A stretch of DNA of 64,000 nucleotides from Acidobacteriota bacterium. Lineage in GTDB: Bacteria > Acidobacteriota > Vicinamibacteria > Marinacidobacterales > Marinacidobacteraceae. The stretch spans positions 1 to 64,000 of the forward strand of contig VXWI01000038.1 of NCBI GenBank assembly GCA_009835985.1, given 5' to 3'. The translations under genes were made by a program, and so were the position numbers. Below the pieces are notes generated by a model, which made no database searches, was not told where the DNA came from, and was given only the letters and a program-made list of their open reading frames with translations. Positions 44,666-54,440 of this stretch are shown piece by piece; within the stretch, counting starts at the first letter, position 1, and each line of letters opens with the position of its first letter.

Positions 44666-46593
44666 ACCTTCGCAGTCTGGCCCTGCTGGGGGCCGCGTTC
44701 GCCGCCTGCGGGACCGCGGACGCACCGGACCCGGGCCGGAGCGCCGCGCCGCCCTACGAGGCGATCCAGGTCGAAGCGAACTTCATGGTCCCCATGCGGG
44801 ACGAGGTGCGGCTCGCCACCGACGTCTATCGCCCGGGCCGCGACGGGACGCCGGTGGGCGAACGCCTCCCGGTGCTGCTGCACCGCACGCCGTACAACAA
44901 GGCGTCGGAACGTCTCTCCGCGCAGGCGCGCTGGTTCGCCTCCCACGGCTACGTGGTCGTCGTCCAGGACATGCGCGGCCTCTACTTTTCCGAGGGCCTT
45001 TTCCAGAAGTACCACGAGTTCGACGCCCCCGACGGCTTCGACACCATCGAGTGGATCACCGGGCTCGACTACGCGCTGCCGTCGGTGGGCATGTGGGGCA
45101 CCTCGTACGGTGCCCACACCCAGGCCGATGCGGCGAAGCTGAGCCCGCCGGGCCTCGAGACCCTGGTGCTCACCATGGGGGGCCTGTCGGACGCCTGGAC
45201 CCACAAGGTGCGCAACCACGGCGCCTTCGAGCTGGGCCAGCAGCTCGGCTGGGCGCACAGCCAGCTCGCGGCGGTGACCGACGAGCCGAGCGTCCGGGCC
45301 CGGCTGGAAGCGGAAGGCCCCGCCGACTGGTTCCCGGACACGCCTTTCCGGAAGGGCGAAAACCCGCTTTCCGCGGCGCCGAACTTCGAGGACTACTACC
45401 TCGAGATGCAGAACCACGGGGACTACGACGACTACTTCCGTGGCATCGGCCGCAACTGGGCCGAGTACTACGAGGCGAGTTCCGACATTCCCATGCTCCA
45501 CGTCGGCGGCTGGTACGACTCCTACGCCCCGGGCACCATCCAGAGCTTCCTGGAGCTTTCCCGCGTGAAGTCGGCGCCCATGACCCTCGTCATGGGACCC
45601 TGGACCCACGGAGGCAACAGCCGTTCCTACGCCGGCGACATCGAGTTCGGCGAGTCGGCCGCGATCGAGGACTTCGCCCGGGAGTTCCATCTCCGCTGGT
45701 TCGATGCCCGCCTGAAGGGACAGGGGACCTTCGCCCCGTTCGCGGACGGCCGGCTGACGGCGCCCGGCGGGGTGACCCTGTTCGTCATGGGCGGCGGCGA
45801 CGGCCACCGGGACGAGAACGGTCGGCTCTTCCACGGCGGCGAATGGCGGACCGCGACCACCTGGCCGCTGGAAGGGACGGAATGGACGCCGTTCCACCTG
45901 CGCCGAGGGGGCGGTCTGACCTCCGAGTCAGCGGACGACGACGAAGGATCCTCGGCCTACACCTACGATCCCCAACGCCCGGTCCCCACGATCGGCGGCG
46001 CCTTCTCAGGGGCGCTGAAGCGGGGCGGCTACGACCAGCGCGAGCGGACCTTCCGGTCGCTCTCCGGCGGCTCGGAGAACGGCTTCTTCGGTTCCGAAGC
46101 GGACGGCCGTCGCACTGCGGACCGCAGCGACGTCCTCGTCTTCGAGACCGAGCCGCTTCCGGAGGACATCGAGGTCGTCGGGCCCGTCTCGGCGCGCCTG
46201 TGGGTTTCGTCGAGCGCTCCCGATACCGATTTCACCGCCAAGCTGGTGGACGTCTATCCCCCGAGCGACGACTTTCCCGAGGGGTTCGATCTGAACATCA
46301 CCGACGGCATCCTGCGGGCCCGCTACCGGGACTCCCGGGAGTCCGAATCGCTCATGAATCCCGGGGACATCTACGAACTGGAGATCACCCTCTTCCCGAC
46401 CGCGAACCGTTTCGCGGCCGGCCACCGGATCCGGCTCGAGGTTTCCAGCTCGAACTTCCCTCGCTTCGATCCCAACCCCAACACCGGTGAGCCGCTCGGG
46501 CGCCACACCCGCATGGTTCCGGCGGAGAACGTGATCCACCATTCGGCGGAACGTCCCTCCGCGCTCCTCCTCCCGCTCCAGCCGGGCGAGTAG
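44662..46593 (+). CDS. CocE/NonD family (X-Pro dipeptidyl-peptidase-like) hydrolase, lipoprotein
   Basis: The 643-residue hydrolase has a lipoprotein signal (AAFAACG), an alpha/beta-hydrolase domain with VVVVQDMRG and the nucleophile elbow WGTSYGA (Ser148), and a C-terminal jelly-roll domain beginning near VLVFETEPLPEDIEVVGPVS. Such enzymes cleave cocaine-like esters, X-Pro peptides or glutaryl amides; the substrate is unknown. The Asp of the triad should lie in GWYDSY and the His in GPWTHGG. ATG 44662 overlaps the stop of the PrpD gene, so the two are coupled. Confidence 0.87.
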   Translation: MNLRSLALLGAAFAACGTADAPDPGRSAAPPYEAIQVEANFMVPMRDEVRLATDVYRPGRDGTPVGERLPVLLHRTPYNKASERLSAQARWFASHGYVVVVQDMRGLYFSEGLFQKYHEFDAPDGFDTIEWITGLDYALPSVGMWGTSYGAHTQADAAKLSPPGLETLVLTMGGLSDAWTHKVRNHGAFELGQQLGWAHSQLAAVTDEPSVRARLEAEGPADWFPDTPFRKGENPLSAAPNFEDYYLEMQNHGDYDDYFRGIGRNWAEYYEASSDIPMLHVGGWYDSYAPGTIQSFLELSRVKSAPMTLVMGPWTHGGNSRSYAGDIEFGESAAIEDFAREFHLRWFDARLKGQGTFAPFADGRLTAPGGVTLFVMGGGDGHRDENGRLFHGGEWRTATTWPLEGTEWTPFHLRRGGGLTSESADDDEGSSAYTYDPQRPVPTIGGAFSGALKRGGYDQRERTFRSLSGGSENGFFGSEADGRRTADRSDVLVFETEPLPEDIEVVGPVSARLWVSSSAPDTDFTAKLVDVYPPSDDFPEGFDLNITDGILRARYRDSRESESLMNPGDIYELEITLFPTANRFAAGHRIRLEVSSSNFPRFDPNPNTGEPLGRHTRMVPAENVIHHSAERPSALLLPLQPGE

Positions 46594-46621
46594 CGGGCGG
46601 GCCGGCGGCGAAGGGGCCTGC

Positions 46622-47449
46622 GTGAACCCGCGGCTTCTCACCCTCGCCCTCATCACCGACGTCTTCCCCGAGCCGGAAGACAACGAACGGCTGCTGGCGC
46701 GGCTTCGCGACGCACGGGCGCGGGGAGCGCAGCTCGCGGTGCTCCCCGAACTGCCGCTGAACCGGTGGGCGCCGGCGACCCGCACCCCGTCGGGCGCCGA
46801 TGCCGAGCCTCCCGCCGGCCCCCGCGCGAGCGCGCTCGCCGCGGCGGCCCGGACGGCGGGGCTTGCGGTGCTGGGCGGAACGATCGCGAGGGATCCGTCC
46901 AGCGGCCGGCGGCACAACACCGCCTTGCTCCTGGATCCGACCGGCAAGGAGCGGTTGCGCTACCGGAAGATCCACCTTCCCGACGAGGAGGGGTATTGGG
47001 AGGCGCATCACTACGAACCGGGCGACCGCCTGCACGCGCCGGTGGACGTCGGCGGATTCGGGATCGGCGTCCAGGTGTGCTCGGACGCCAACCGGCCCCA
47101 GGGGTGCAACGCGCTCGCCGCGATGGGGGCCGAGGTGATCCTGGTGCCGCGCGCGACCCCGGCGGAGAGCTATCCGCGCTGGCGGCTCGTGCTGCGCGCC
47201 GACGCCGTGACCAGTTGCGCCTACGTGGTGTCGGTGAACCGTCCCGGCGCGCCGTCGGGCGGGATCATCGGCGGACCGTCGATGGTCGCGGGTCCATCGG
47301 GCGACGTGTTGCTTGAGACCACGGACCCGGTCGCCGTCGTCACCCTGGAGAAGGCCGCTCTGGAGCATGCCCGGCGGCAGTACCCCGGCTATCTCGACGT
47401 ACGCGCGGATGTCTACGGACGGGCCTGGCGCGATGTCGCCGGGGGGTAG
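46622..47449 (+). CDS. carbon-nitrogen hydrolase (nitrilase superfamily)
   Basis: The 275-residue protein has the nitrilase Glu-Lys-Cys triad: Glu43 in VLPEL, Lys116 in YRKIHLP and Cys153 in VQVCSD. It also has the second-loop motif PDEEGYWEAHHY. Members hydrolyse amides, N-carbamoyl compounds or nitriles to acid and ammonia; no signal peptide is seen, so it is cytosolic. GTG 46622 starts it, 28 bases after the hydrolase gene. It is convergent with the symporter, 15 bases apart. Confidence 0.85.
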   Translation: MNPRLLTLALITDVFPEPEDNERLLARLRDARARGAQLAVLPELPLNRWAPATRTPSGADAEPPAGPRASALAAAARTAGLAVLGGTIARDPSSGRRHNTALLLDPTGKERLRYRKIHLPDEEGYWEAHHYEPGDRLHAPVDVGGFGIGVQVCSDANRPQGCNALAAMGAEVILVPRATPAESYPRWRLVLRADAVTSCAYVVSVNRPGAPSGGIIGGPSMVAGPSGDVLLETTDPVAVVTLEKAALEHARRQYPGYLDVRADVYGRAWRDVAGG

Positions 47450-47464
47450 GGGCGGGGGAACCGG

Positions 47465-48919
47465 TCAATCGCCCCGCCGGGGGAAGGCGAGCGAGCCGGC
47501 GATCGCCACCCCGGCGTTCAGCATTGCCCCGAGCAGGCCGGCGTGGACGCCGCCGATCTTCCCGTAGCCGGCGAGGGTGAGACCGGCTGCCAGCAGGGTC
47601 CCGCAGATCACGCCGGCGAGCGCCGCCTTCGCCGAAAGGCGTGGCCAGGTGAGTCCGAGCACGAAGACCGGCGCCGCCTGCACCAGTAGCTCCATCTTGA
47701 GTTCGAGCAGACCCCAGAGGCTGATCCGCGGGGTGAGCGCGATCGCCACGAGCACGCCCATGATGGCGAGCGAGAAGCCCTTGCCGATGCGGGTGATGCG
47801 CGCCTCCTCCACCACGGCACCGTTCCGCCGGCGCAGCACCGGCGCCACGAAGTCCTTGGCGAGCATGGACGAGAGGGTCAGTAGCACCGAGTCCGCGGTG
47901 GACATGATCGCGGCGACGACGCCGACCACGGTCAGGATGCACATCCAGAACATCCACTCGGACTCGGACGCCCAGCCGCGCAGGAGCGCCGGGAGGACCT
48001 GGTCGGCGGCAACGCCGCTCAGCCCGCTCAGCCGCGGGAGCGCCAGGATGCCGACCAGGAAGACGGGCAGGGTGGTGAGGAAGGGGAGAAAGGCCAGGAC
48101 CGAGAGCGCCTTCCGAAGCGAAGCGCCGCTACGGGCGGCGAAGATGCGCTGGATGGCCTGCGGATAGACGGCGCCGGAAAAGCCGATCAGCAGGAGGGTG
48201 CTCGCCCAGGTGGCCTGCATCGTGGCGTCCGGCCGGAAGCCCTTCGCCGGCTCGTTCTCGAGCACCCAGGCGGTGGCCGCCCCGACGCTCTCTCCCGAGA
48301 ACACGGTGGCGGCCAGGAGCCCGAAGAGTCCGATCGCGAGCAGGATTCCCTGCAGGCAGTCGGTCCAGGCGACGGCCCGGAGTCCGCCGAGGAGTTCGTA
48401 ACCGAGGATCGCGGCGGTGAGGACCAGCACGCCGGCCGCGTAGGGGATGGCGCCGTCGGAGAGACCCGCCACGACGTGTCCCATGGCCATGAGCTGCGCC
48501 AGCAGGTAGTTGGCGATGGCTGCCGCCATCACCAGGTTCGTGATCCGCGTGAGTCCGGGGTGTCCGAACCGGTGGTCGAGCCAGTCCGCCGGGGTGACGA
48601 AGCGGTGGCGCTCCGAAGCGGCCCGCAACCGCGGCGCGATCACCAGATAGACGACCACGATGGCCAGCATGAAGCCGACGCTCATCACCCACGGGAACCC
48701 GACCCGGTAGGCCTCGCCGGGATAGCCGACCAGGGTGTTGCCGCTGTACTGGGTGGCGTAGAGGGTGAAGAGCAGGACGACGCCGCCCAGACCACGCCCG
48801 GCGAGATAGAAGTCGGCGAGTGACTCCGAAGCGCGGGCGGCGCGCGCCCGGATGCCGAGAAAGGCCAGCACCGCGATGTAGGCGGCGAGGGCGGCGACCA
48901 CCGTTGGCCCGAACTCCAT
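47465..48919 (-). CDS. sodium:solute symporter family protein
   Basis: The 484-residue transporter has about 13 helices of the LeuT-like SSS fold. Typical segments are FYLAGRGLGGVVLLFTLYAT near the start, YELLGGLRAVAWTDCLQG in the middle and GVVAAIMSTADSVLLTLSSM, where the SSS sodium site lies. Family members import sugars, amino acids, carboxylates or pantothenate; the substrate is not evident. The DUF3311 gene stops 1 base before the ATG, so the pair is co-transcribed, as is usual for SSS carriers of organic acids. Confidence 0.9.
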   Translation of the reverse strand: MEFGPTVVAALAAYIAVLAFLGIRARAARASESLADFYLAGRGLGGVVLLFTLYATQYSGNTLVGYPGEAYRVGFPWVMSVGFMLAIVVVYLVIAPRLRAASERHRFVTPADWLDHRFGHPGLTRITNLVMAAAIANYLLAQLMAMGHVVAGLSDGAIPYAAGVLVLTAAILGYELLGGLRAVAWTDCLQGILLAIGLFGLLAATVFSGESVGAATAWVLENEPAKGFRPDATMQATWASTLLLIGFSGAVYPQAIQRIFAARSGASLRKALSVLAFLPFLTTLPVFLVGILALPRLSGLSGVAADQVLPALLRGWASESEWMFWMCILTVVGVVAAIMSTADSVLLTLSSMLAKDFVAPVLRRRNGAVVEEARITRIGKGFSLAIMGVLVAIALTPRISLWGLLELKMELLVQAAPVFVLGLTWPRLSAKAALAGVICGTLLAAGLTLAGYGKIGGVHAGLLGAMLNAGVAIAGSLAFPRRGD

Positions 48920-48920
48920 G

Positions 48921-49148
48921 TCAACCGTCCGTTCCGGTGTCCCCGTCGTCCCAGAGCCGGCGCGCGGCGAACGAAACCAGGCAGCTCACCGCGAAGGTGC
49001 AGGCGAGCGAAATGACCGCCCAGGACGGCAGTCCGAGGATGATCGACGGCTTCCCGGCGCCGAACCACCACGGGATCGAGCACGCGTAGAGCGCCGCGAT
49101 GACGACAAAGAGCCAGGGATGGCTCAGCGGGTCGCGCCGCAGCTTCAT
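48921..49148 (-). CDS. DUF3311 small membrane protein, partner of the symporter
   Basis: A 75-residue protein from ATG 49148 with two membrane helices (PWLFVVIAALYACSIPWWF and LPSWAVISLACTFAVSCLVS). The A-L-Y-x-x-S-x-P-x-W-F segment is the hallmark of DUF3311, which is regularly encoded just before sodium:solute symporters and may help their assembly. The frame is open upstream, but ATG 49148 gives the family start and avoids overlap with the amidohydrolase promoter region. Confidence 0.75.
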   Translation of the reverse strand: MKLRRDPLSHPWLFVVIAALYACSIPWWFGAGKPSIILGLPSWAVISLACTFAVSCLVSFAARRLWDDGDTGTDG

Positions 49149-49225
49149 GCGCGCCGACGATACGGCAGTTTGCCGGGGAAACGGAAAAGGGCTGCGGGAT
49201 ACTCTCGTTCTCCGGAGGTTCCTCC

Positions 49226-50446
49226 ATGTCGCACCGCCTTCTCGCCCTGCTCGCACTCTCGGCCGCGATCGCGCTTCCGGCCGTCGCCCAGGAACCGGAT
49301 CTGGCCCTCGTCGGCGGTTCCGTCCTCGACGTCCGCGAAGGCACCATGTCCCGGGCGAACGTGCTCGTCGGGGACGGACGGATTCTCTCGGTGGGCGCCG
49401 AGATGCCCCCGGACGGCATCGAAACCCTCGACGTCACCGGCAAGTTCGTGCTTCCGGGGTTCATCGACGCCCACACCCACGCGAGCCAGCTCTCCGAAGT
49501 GCGGCGCGCCCTCGAGTCCGGCGCCACCACGCTCCGGAGCGCGAGCGTGGGGTCCTACCGCGATGTCGCGATCGGCCGGATGGTGGCCGCCGGGCACCTC
49601 GCCGGTCCCGACTACCTGGGGGCCGGGGTGTTCGTGACCCCGAACCTCGGAGAGGCCCGGCTTGCCTCCGAGAGCCTCCTCGGGATCTCGGATGACATCC
49701 GCAGTGACGAGGACCTCCGGATGCTGGTGCGGGTGAACGCCGAGAACGGCGTCCGGGCGGTCAAGACCCGGGCGACCGAGCGGGCCGGCCTGCCGGATAC
49801 GGACCCGAGGAAGCAGGTCTTCTCCGAGGCGCAGCTCCGGGCCATCGTGGAGGAAGCCACGGCCCTCGGCCTTCCGGTGCTCTGCCACGCGCACGGCGAC
49901 GAGGGCGCCCGCGCCGCCGTGCTCGCCGGAGTCGCGAGCATCGAGCACGGCACTTTCCTGAGCCGGGAGACGCTCGAGCTGATGGCGGAACGGGGTACCG
50001 CGCTGGTCCCCACCTACACCACCCTCGTCGATCTCGACGAGCCGGGCGGGGACTACGACCACCCGGTGCTGACCCTGCGGGCGGACTTCATGGTGCCCCG
50101 CATGGAGCAGACGATGCGGATGGCGCAGGAACTCGGGGTCCGCATGATCACCGGTAGCGACACCAGCTACGGCCCGGACAGCGTCAGCCGCGTCGGGGTG
50201 GAAGTCGCGAACTTCGTGAAGGTCGGGCTGAGCCCGATCGAGGCCATCCGCGGGGCGACCCTCTACAGTGCGGAACTGCTCGGCATTGCCGACGACACCG
50301 GCGTGATCGAGCCCGGCAAGGAGGCGGACCTCATCGTGGTGGTGGAGGATCCGCTGGAGAACATCGCCGCGATCCAGGACGTGGTCGCGGTGGTCTCGAA
50401 CGGCCGCGTGGCAGTGAACCGGCTTCCCTTCGAGGTCGTCGAATAG
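49226..50446 (+). CDS. exported amidohydrolase (metal-dependent, imidazolonepropionase-like)
   Basis: The 406-residue protein has a signal peptide (LLALLALSAAIALPAVAQ) and the amidohydrolase metal ligands: HTH in GFIDAHTHA, the lysine-bearing strand VRAVKTRATER, His in LPVLCHAHGDEGA, His in GVASIEHGTFLS and Asp in MITGSDTSYGP. The end, IEPGKEADLIVV, is typical of the superfamily. Such secreted enzymes often act on dipeptides (Xaa-Pro) or cyclic imides. CGGAGG lies ahead of ATG 49226. The substrate is not known. Confidence 0.87.
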   Translation: MSHRLLALLALSAAIALPAVAQEPDLALVGGSVLDVREGTMSRANVLVGDGRILSVGAEMPPDGIETLDVTGKFVLPGFIDAHTHASQLSEVRRALESGATTLRSASVGSYRDVAIGRMVAAGHLAGPDYLGAGVFVTPNLGEARLASESLLGISDDIRSDEDLRMLVRVNAENGVRAVKTRATERAGLPDTDPRKQVFSEAQLRAIVEEATALGLPVLCHAHGDEGARAAVLAGVASIEHGTFLSRETLELMAERGTALVPTYTTLVDLDEPGGDYDHPVLTLRADFMVPRMEQTMRMAQELGVRMITGSDTSYGPDSVSRVGVEVANFVKVGLSPIEAIRGATLYSAELLGIADDTGVIEPGKEADLIVVVEDPLENIAAIQDVVAVVSNGRVAVNRLPFEVVE

Positions 50447-50478
50447 CGGCGGGTCGAGAGTTCCGGCAGACGCCGGCC

Positions 50479-51135
50479 TCACTCCTTCCGGTACGCCCTC
50501 CCGATCTCGACCGGCGGCGTCAGCCGCTGGGCTTCGTACGGCGCCGCGTGAATCGCCCGCACCACGTCCATGCCATCGATCACCCTGCCGAACGCGGCGA
50601 AGCCCTGGCCGTCGGGGTTCCGCATGCCTCCGAAATCGAGGGACGGCTGGTCGCCGATGCAGATGAAGAAGCTGTCGGTGGCGGTGTCCGGGCCGGTGCG
50701 CCCCATCGAGACAGCTCCATCAACATGCCTGAGCCCGGTCTCGCTGGTCCGCTCGAGCGCGATCGCGGGGAAGGGATCCGCTGCCGCATCGGGATTGCGG
50801 CCGCCCTGAATGACCGCGATCCGGATGGAGTCGCCGGGCTGGTTGTCCGCGTGCACCGTTCGGAAGAAAGTCCCGCCGTCGTAGTGCCCGCCGTCCAGGT
50901 AGCGGAGGAAGTTGCTTGCGGTCCGGGGAGCTCGGCCGACATCGACCTCCAGTTCGAAGGCGCCCATTTCGGTTTCGATGACGACCCGGACCGGATCGTC
51001 GGGTGGTGGCTCGGCGACGCCGACATTGCCGGCCCCGAACGCCACGGGGAGCAGGAGGGCGGCAATCCCCCATCGAGGGGTGGCGTGGCTGGACCCGCGC
51101 TCAGGGGGGCTCTCTGCCCGATGATTTCTCCGCAT
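50479..51135 (-). CDS. peptidyl-prolyl cis-trans isomerase, cyclophilin type, exported
   Basis: This 218-residue cyclophilin catalyses cis-trans isomerisation of proline peptide bonds in the cell envelope. It begins with a signal segment (IAALLLPVAFGAGNVGVAE) and then shows VVIETEMGAFELEVDVGRAP, NFLRYLDGGHYDGGTFFRTV, and GAVSMGRTGPDTATDSFFI; the last segment is the cyclophilin active-site strand, with the catalytic arginine in FFRTV. ATG 51135 has GGGAGAGG before it. The open frame reaches 51309 but without family similarity. Confidence 0.87.
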   Translation of the reverse strand: MRRNHRAESPPERGSSHATPRWGIAALLLPVAFGAGNVGVAEPPPDDPVRVVIETEMGAFELEVDVGRAPRTASNFLRYLDGGHYDGGTFFRTVHADNQPGDSIRIAVIQGGRNPDAAADPFPAIALERTSETGLRHVDGAVSMGRTGPDTATDSFFICIGDQPSLDFGGMRNPDGQGFAAFGRVIDGMDVVRAIHAAPYEAQRLTPPVEIGRAYRKE

Positions 51136-51260
51136 GCCTCTCCCGTCCTCTTGCCAGCGTGATCGGCGCCCCCAAGGGTACCGGTCTCTCCGTCTCGTCG
51201 CCGGCTGGTTGTCCACTGGCCTCATCGAAATCCAGTAGCTGCGACTTCGCAAACTAGACT

Positions 51261-52436
51261 GTGATCGATTTGAGCGCACCATCCATCTGCATCCACGACA
51301 CCGAAACACAGGCTGAAATCCGACGGGCCGTCCGCGAATTCGCGGCCACCGAGATCCTGCCGCACGCCTCGCGCTGGGACGAAGAAGAGTCGTTTCCCGG
51401 TGAAACCGTCCGGAAACTCGGCGAGTTGGGTTTCCTGGGCCCCATCTTCCCCGAGAAGTACGGCGGCGCCGGTTTCAACTACGCCGAGTACGCGGTGCTG
51501 GTCGAAGAGCTGGCCCGCGCGGATGCGTCGGTGGCGATCACCGTGGCCGCTCATGTTTCGCTCGCCGCGAATCACGTCTTCGAGCAGGGGACCGAGGAGC
51601 AGAAGGCCCGGTACCTCGTTCCGCTCGCGACCGGTGAAGCTCTGGGAGCATGGAGCCTCACCGAGCCGGGGGCCGGCAGCGACGCGGGCGGTACCCGCAC
51701 CACCGCGGTCCGCGACGGCGACGACTGGATCCTGAACGGGAGCAAGACCTTCACGACCAACGGTTCGCAGGCGGACGTCGCCATCTGCATGGCTTCGAGC
51801 GAACCGGACCTCAGGAGCCACGGGATCTCCGCCTTCATCGTGGAGCGCGGGACTCCCGGGTTCCGCACCGGCCGGAAAGAGAAAAAGCTCGGGCACCGGG
51901 CGTCGGATACGTCCGAAATGGTCTTCGAGGACTGTCGGGTGCCGGACGCGAATCGACTGGGGCCGCCTGGGACTGGGTTCAAGGCGGCGATGAAGGTGCT
52001 CGACGGAGGCCGGATCAGCATCGCGGCGCTCTCCCTCGGCATCGCCGAGGCGGCCCTGGAGTGCGCCGTCGACTACGCCAGGGAGCGGCGCCAGTTCGAC
52101 CGGCCGATTTCCGACTTCCAGGGAGTGCGGTTCCCGCTGGCGGACTCCAAGCTGGAGATCGAGGCGTCACACCTCCTGATCCAGCGGGCGGCCGCGCTCA
52201 AGGACTCCGGCGCCACGACGAAGAGCGAATCGGCGATGGCCAAGCTGTACGCCAGCGAAACCGCGGTCCGGGTGACGAACCGCGCCGTCCAGGTGTTGGG
52301 AGGCTACGGATACATCCGGGACTACCCGGCCGAGCGCTACCTCCGGGATGCGAAGCTCATGACCATCGGGGAGGGGACCTCGGAGATCCAGCGGCTGCTC
52401 ATCGCCCGGCCCCTGCTCGGGCGGATCGGTATCTGA
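51261..52436 (+). CDS. acyl-CoA dehydrogenase
   Basis: Acyl-CoA dehydrogenases oxidise CoA thioesters using FAD and pass electrons to ETF. The 391-residue protein has the FAD/substrate loops [18 protein letters not shown] and [13 protein letters not shown], and Glu371 in [13 protein letters not shown] is the catalytic base in the position used by short- and branched-chain enzymes. The start is GTG 51261. Its partner ETF:ubiquinone oxidoreductase is encoded 8 kb downstream. A MeaB-epimerase fusion gene follows after 19 bases, pointing to propionate or branched-chain amino acid breakdown. Confidence 0.9.
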   Translation: MIDLSAPSICIHDTETQAEIRRAVREFAATEILPHASRWDEEESFPGETVRKLGELGFLGPIFPEKYGGAGFNYAEYAVLVEELARADASVAITVAAHVSLAANHVFEQGTEEQKARYLVPLATGEALGAWSLTEPGAGSDAGGTRTTAVRDGDDWILNGSKTFTTNGSQADVAICMASSEPDLRSHGISAFIVERGTPGFRTGRKEKKLGHRASDTSEMVFEDCRVPDANRLGPPGTGFKAAMKVLDGGRISIAALSLGIAEAALECAVDYARERRQFDRPISDFQGVRFPLADSKLEIEASHLLIQRAAALKDSGATTKSESAMAKLYASETAVRVTNRAVQVLGGYGYIRDYPAERYLRDAKLMTIGEGTSEIQRLLIARPLLGRIGI

Positions 52437-52455
52437 CCCCGGCGGAGGGTCTGCC

Positions 52456-53655
52456 TTGGTTTGCGACGCGAAGGGCGGCGCCGGGATGTTCCACGAAGTG
52501 GCCGCCGGCGACCGCCGCGCCCTGGGCCGCGCCATCACCCTGGTGGAAGGCGGGGCCGCGGGAGCCCGCGAAGCCGCGCTGGCGCTCGATTGGCCGGAAC
52601 GGGCCCGGGTGATCGCCCTGACCGGTCCGCCGGGGGTAGGAAAAAGCGAACTGGCGAATCGCCTGGCGGCGTCCCTCGTCGAAACAGGCCGTCGGGTGGC
52701 CGTGCTGGCCGTGGACCCTTCGAGCCCCGAAACGGGTGGCGCCCTGCTGGGCGACCGGGTGCGGTTCACGGGAGACTCGACTGCGGTCTTCTTTCGGAGC
52801 ATGGCGGCGCGCGACGGGGAAGCGGGTCTGGCGCCTGAGGTGCCCGCGGTACTGAGGCTGCTGGCCGCCGGCGGCGCGGAGCGCATCCTGCTCGAAACAG
52901 CCGGCGTAGGGCAGGGTGACGATTCGGTCCTGCGCCTTGCCGATCTCGGAATCGCGGTCACCGCGGCCGGTCTGGGAGACGCGGTGCAAGCCGCCAAGGC
53001 CGGGCTCTTCGAGGTGGCCGATTTCGTGGTCGTGAACCAGGCCGATCGGCCCGGGGGGGAGGCGATGGCCGCTTCGTTCCGGGCCTTGCGGCCGGGTCCC
53101 GTGTTTCTGACCTCGGCGCGCGAGGGCACGGGGGTGGAGGATCTGCGGGCGGCGGCGGAAGCCGAACTCGAGGCGCGTCCTCCGCTGGACCGTTCAGGAA
53201 TGGCGGAAGGACACGGGTCGAAGGCGGGCACACCGGGTCCGGCGATCGGCCTGCACCACGTCGGCATCGCGGTGAAGGACGGGAGCCGGGCGGCCGAACT
53301 CTGGCGGGCTCTGCTCGGTTTGCGCGAAACGGGCCGCTACCGGGTGGACGAGTTCGGGGTCTTGGCTTTCTTCCTGGCCCCGGACGGTGAGCGGACGCCT
53401 GCCGGAGGGCTGCTCGAGCTGCTGGAACCCACGACCGCGGACAGTCCGGTCTCCGGATACCTGGAGCGGCGAGGGGAGGGGCTCCACCATGTCTGTTTCG
53501 AAGTCGAGGACATCCACGCGACCCTCCGGGCTCTGGAAGCGCGTGGGGTTCGGCTGGTAGACCGGGAGCCGCGCCGCGGGGCCGGCGGCCACCTGGTCGC
53601 CTTCATCCATCCGGCGAGCGCCGGCGGGGTGTTGCTCGAACTGAAACAGGCCTAG
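52456..53655 (+). CDS. fusion of MeaB/ArgK-type GTPase with methylmalonyl-CoA epimerase
   Basis: Residues 1-250 are a MeaB-type G protein that guards adenosylcobalamin loading of methylmalonyl-CoA mutase: P-loop GPPGVGKSE (57-65), VAVLAVDPSSPETGGALLGD, ILLETAGVGQGD, and a G4 motif NQAD instead of the usual NKAD. After a linker, residues 264-398 are a glyoxalase-fold methylmalonyl-CoA epimerase (GLHHVGIAVKD with His267 or His268, GLHHVCFEVEDI, and LLELKQA at the end with the last metal Glu). A good GGAGGG at 52444-52449 supports TTG 52456; ATG 52486 is the alternative. Joining chaperone and epimerase in one chain is unusual. No mutase gene is in the window. Confidence 0.86.
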   Translation: MVCDAKGGAGMFHEVAAGDRRALGRAITLVEGGAAGAREAALALDWPERARVIALTGPPGVGKSELANRLAASLVETGRRVAVLAVDPSSPETGGALLGDRVRFTGDSTAVFFRSMAARDGEAGLAPEVPAVLRLLAAGGAERILLETAGVGQGDDSVLRLADLGIAVTAAGLGDAVQAAKAGLFEVADFVVVNQADRPGGEAMAASFRALRPGPVFLTSAREGTGVEDLRAAAEAELEARPPLDRSGMAEGHGSKAGTPGPAIGLHHVGIAVKDGSRAAELWRALLGLRETGRYRVDEFGVLAFFLAPDGERTPAGGLLELLEPTTADSPVSGYLERRGEGLHHVCFEVEDIHATLRALEARGVRLVDREPRRGAGGHLVAFIHPASAGGVLLELKQA

Positions 53656-53702
53656 GAATCCGCTGGGAAACCGGACGACGAAGGCGGATACCCTTCGTTC
53701 GC

Positions 53703-54440
53703 ATGAAGCCCGCACTCTCGTTCCGGCGTGACCTGCTGATGCTCGTGAGTGGCGTCCCGGTCGCCTATGCGCTCGGGCTGTGGATGGGGTCGATGGGGCT
53801 GGGCGCCGCTCGCTGGCTGCTTCCCCTGCTGCTCGCTGCTCCGGCAATTCATGGACTCTGGCGGTATCTGGGGGAGGGACGCCGCGCGGAGGCGGTCCGG
53901 CTGATGCTCGGCTGGGCGGCCGCGCTGGCCGTTTTCGGACCGATCGCGATGGCGATGGCGCCCTCTGCCGCGGAAGGCGCGGTATTCCGGGGCGCCGGCT
54001 ACAGCGACGAGATGATGACCTGGCTGGCCACCGGAGAAGGCGCCGAAGGCGACATCCGGCTCTTCCTGCCGATCCATCTGCAGCGGCTTCTGATCTTCGT
54101 CCCGCTCTCCCTCTTGAGCGGCGGCGCGCTCGGACTCCTGATGGGCGCGGTGATGCTGAACTTCATGGACTTCTTCGTGGCTTCGTACGCCGTGGCGGCG
54201 AGCGGAGTCCCGTCGGCCCTCGCCTGGTTCCCCTGGGCCCTCTGCCGGGTGGCCGGGTTCGTGATCCTCGGGGTCGTTTGCGCCGAACCGTTGGTACGGC
54301 GGCTCGGCAAGACCGCCGCGCCACTCGAACCGGGCCGGCGCCGGCTGCTCTATGTGGCGGGGGGACTCCTGGTCGCCGACATCGCGCTCAAGGCCGCGCT
54401 CGCCCCCATGTGGGGACGTTTCCTGGCGGGGTTTCTCTAG
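53703..54440 (+). CDS. unknown multi-pass membrane protein
   Basis: The 245-residue protein has about six hydrophobic segments: LLMLVSGVPVAYALGLWMGS, WLLPLLLAAPAIHGLW, LMLGWAAALAVFGPIAMAM, LLIFVPLSLLSGGALGLLMG, LAWFPWALCRVAGFVILGVV and LLYVAGGLLVADIALKAALA. Charged residues lie between them. No conserved motif of a known family is visible. It follows the fusion gene by 47 bases on the same strand and is followed directly by a hairpin repeat, then the oppositely oriented tRNA gene. Confidence 0.6.
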   Translation: MKPALSFRRDLLMLVSGVPVAYALGLWMGSMGLGAARWLLPLLLAAPAIHGLWRYLGEGRRAEAVRLMLGWAAALAVFGPIAMAMAPSAAEGAVFRGAGYSDEMMTWLATGEGAEGDIRLFLPIHLQRLLIFVPLSLLSGGALGLLMGAVMLNFMDFFVASYAVAASGVPSALAWFPWALCRVAGFVILGVVCAEPLVRRLGKTAAPLEPGRRRLLYVAGGLLVADIALKAALAPMWGRFLAGFL

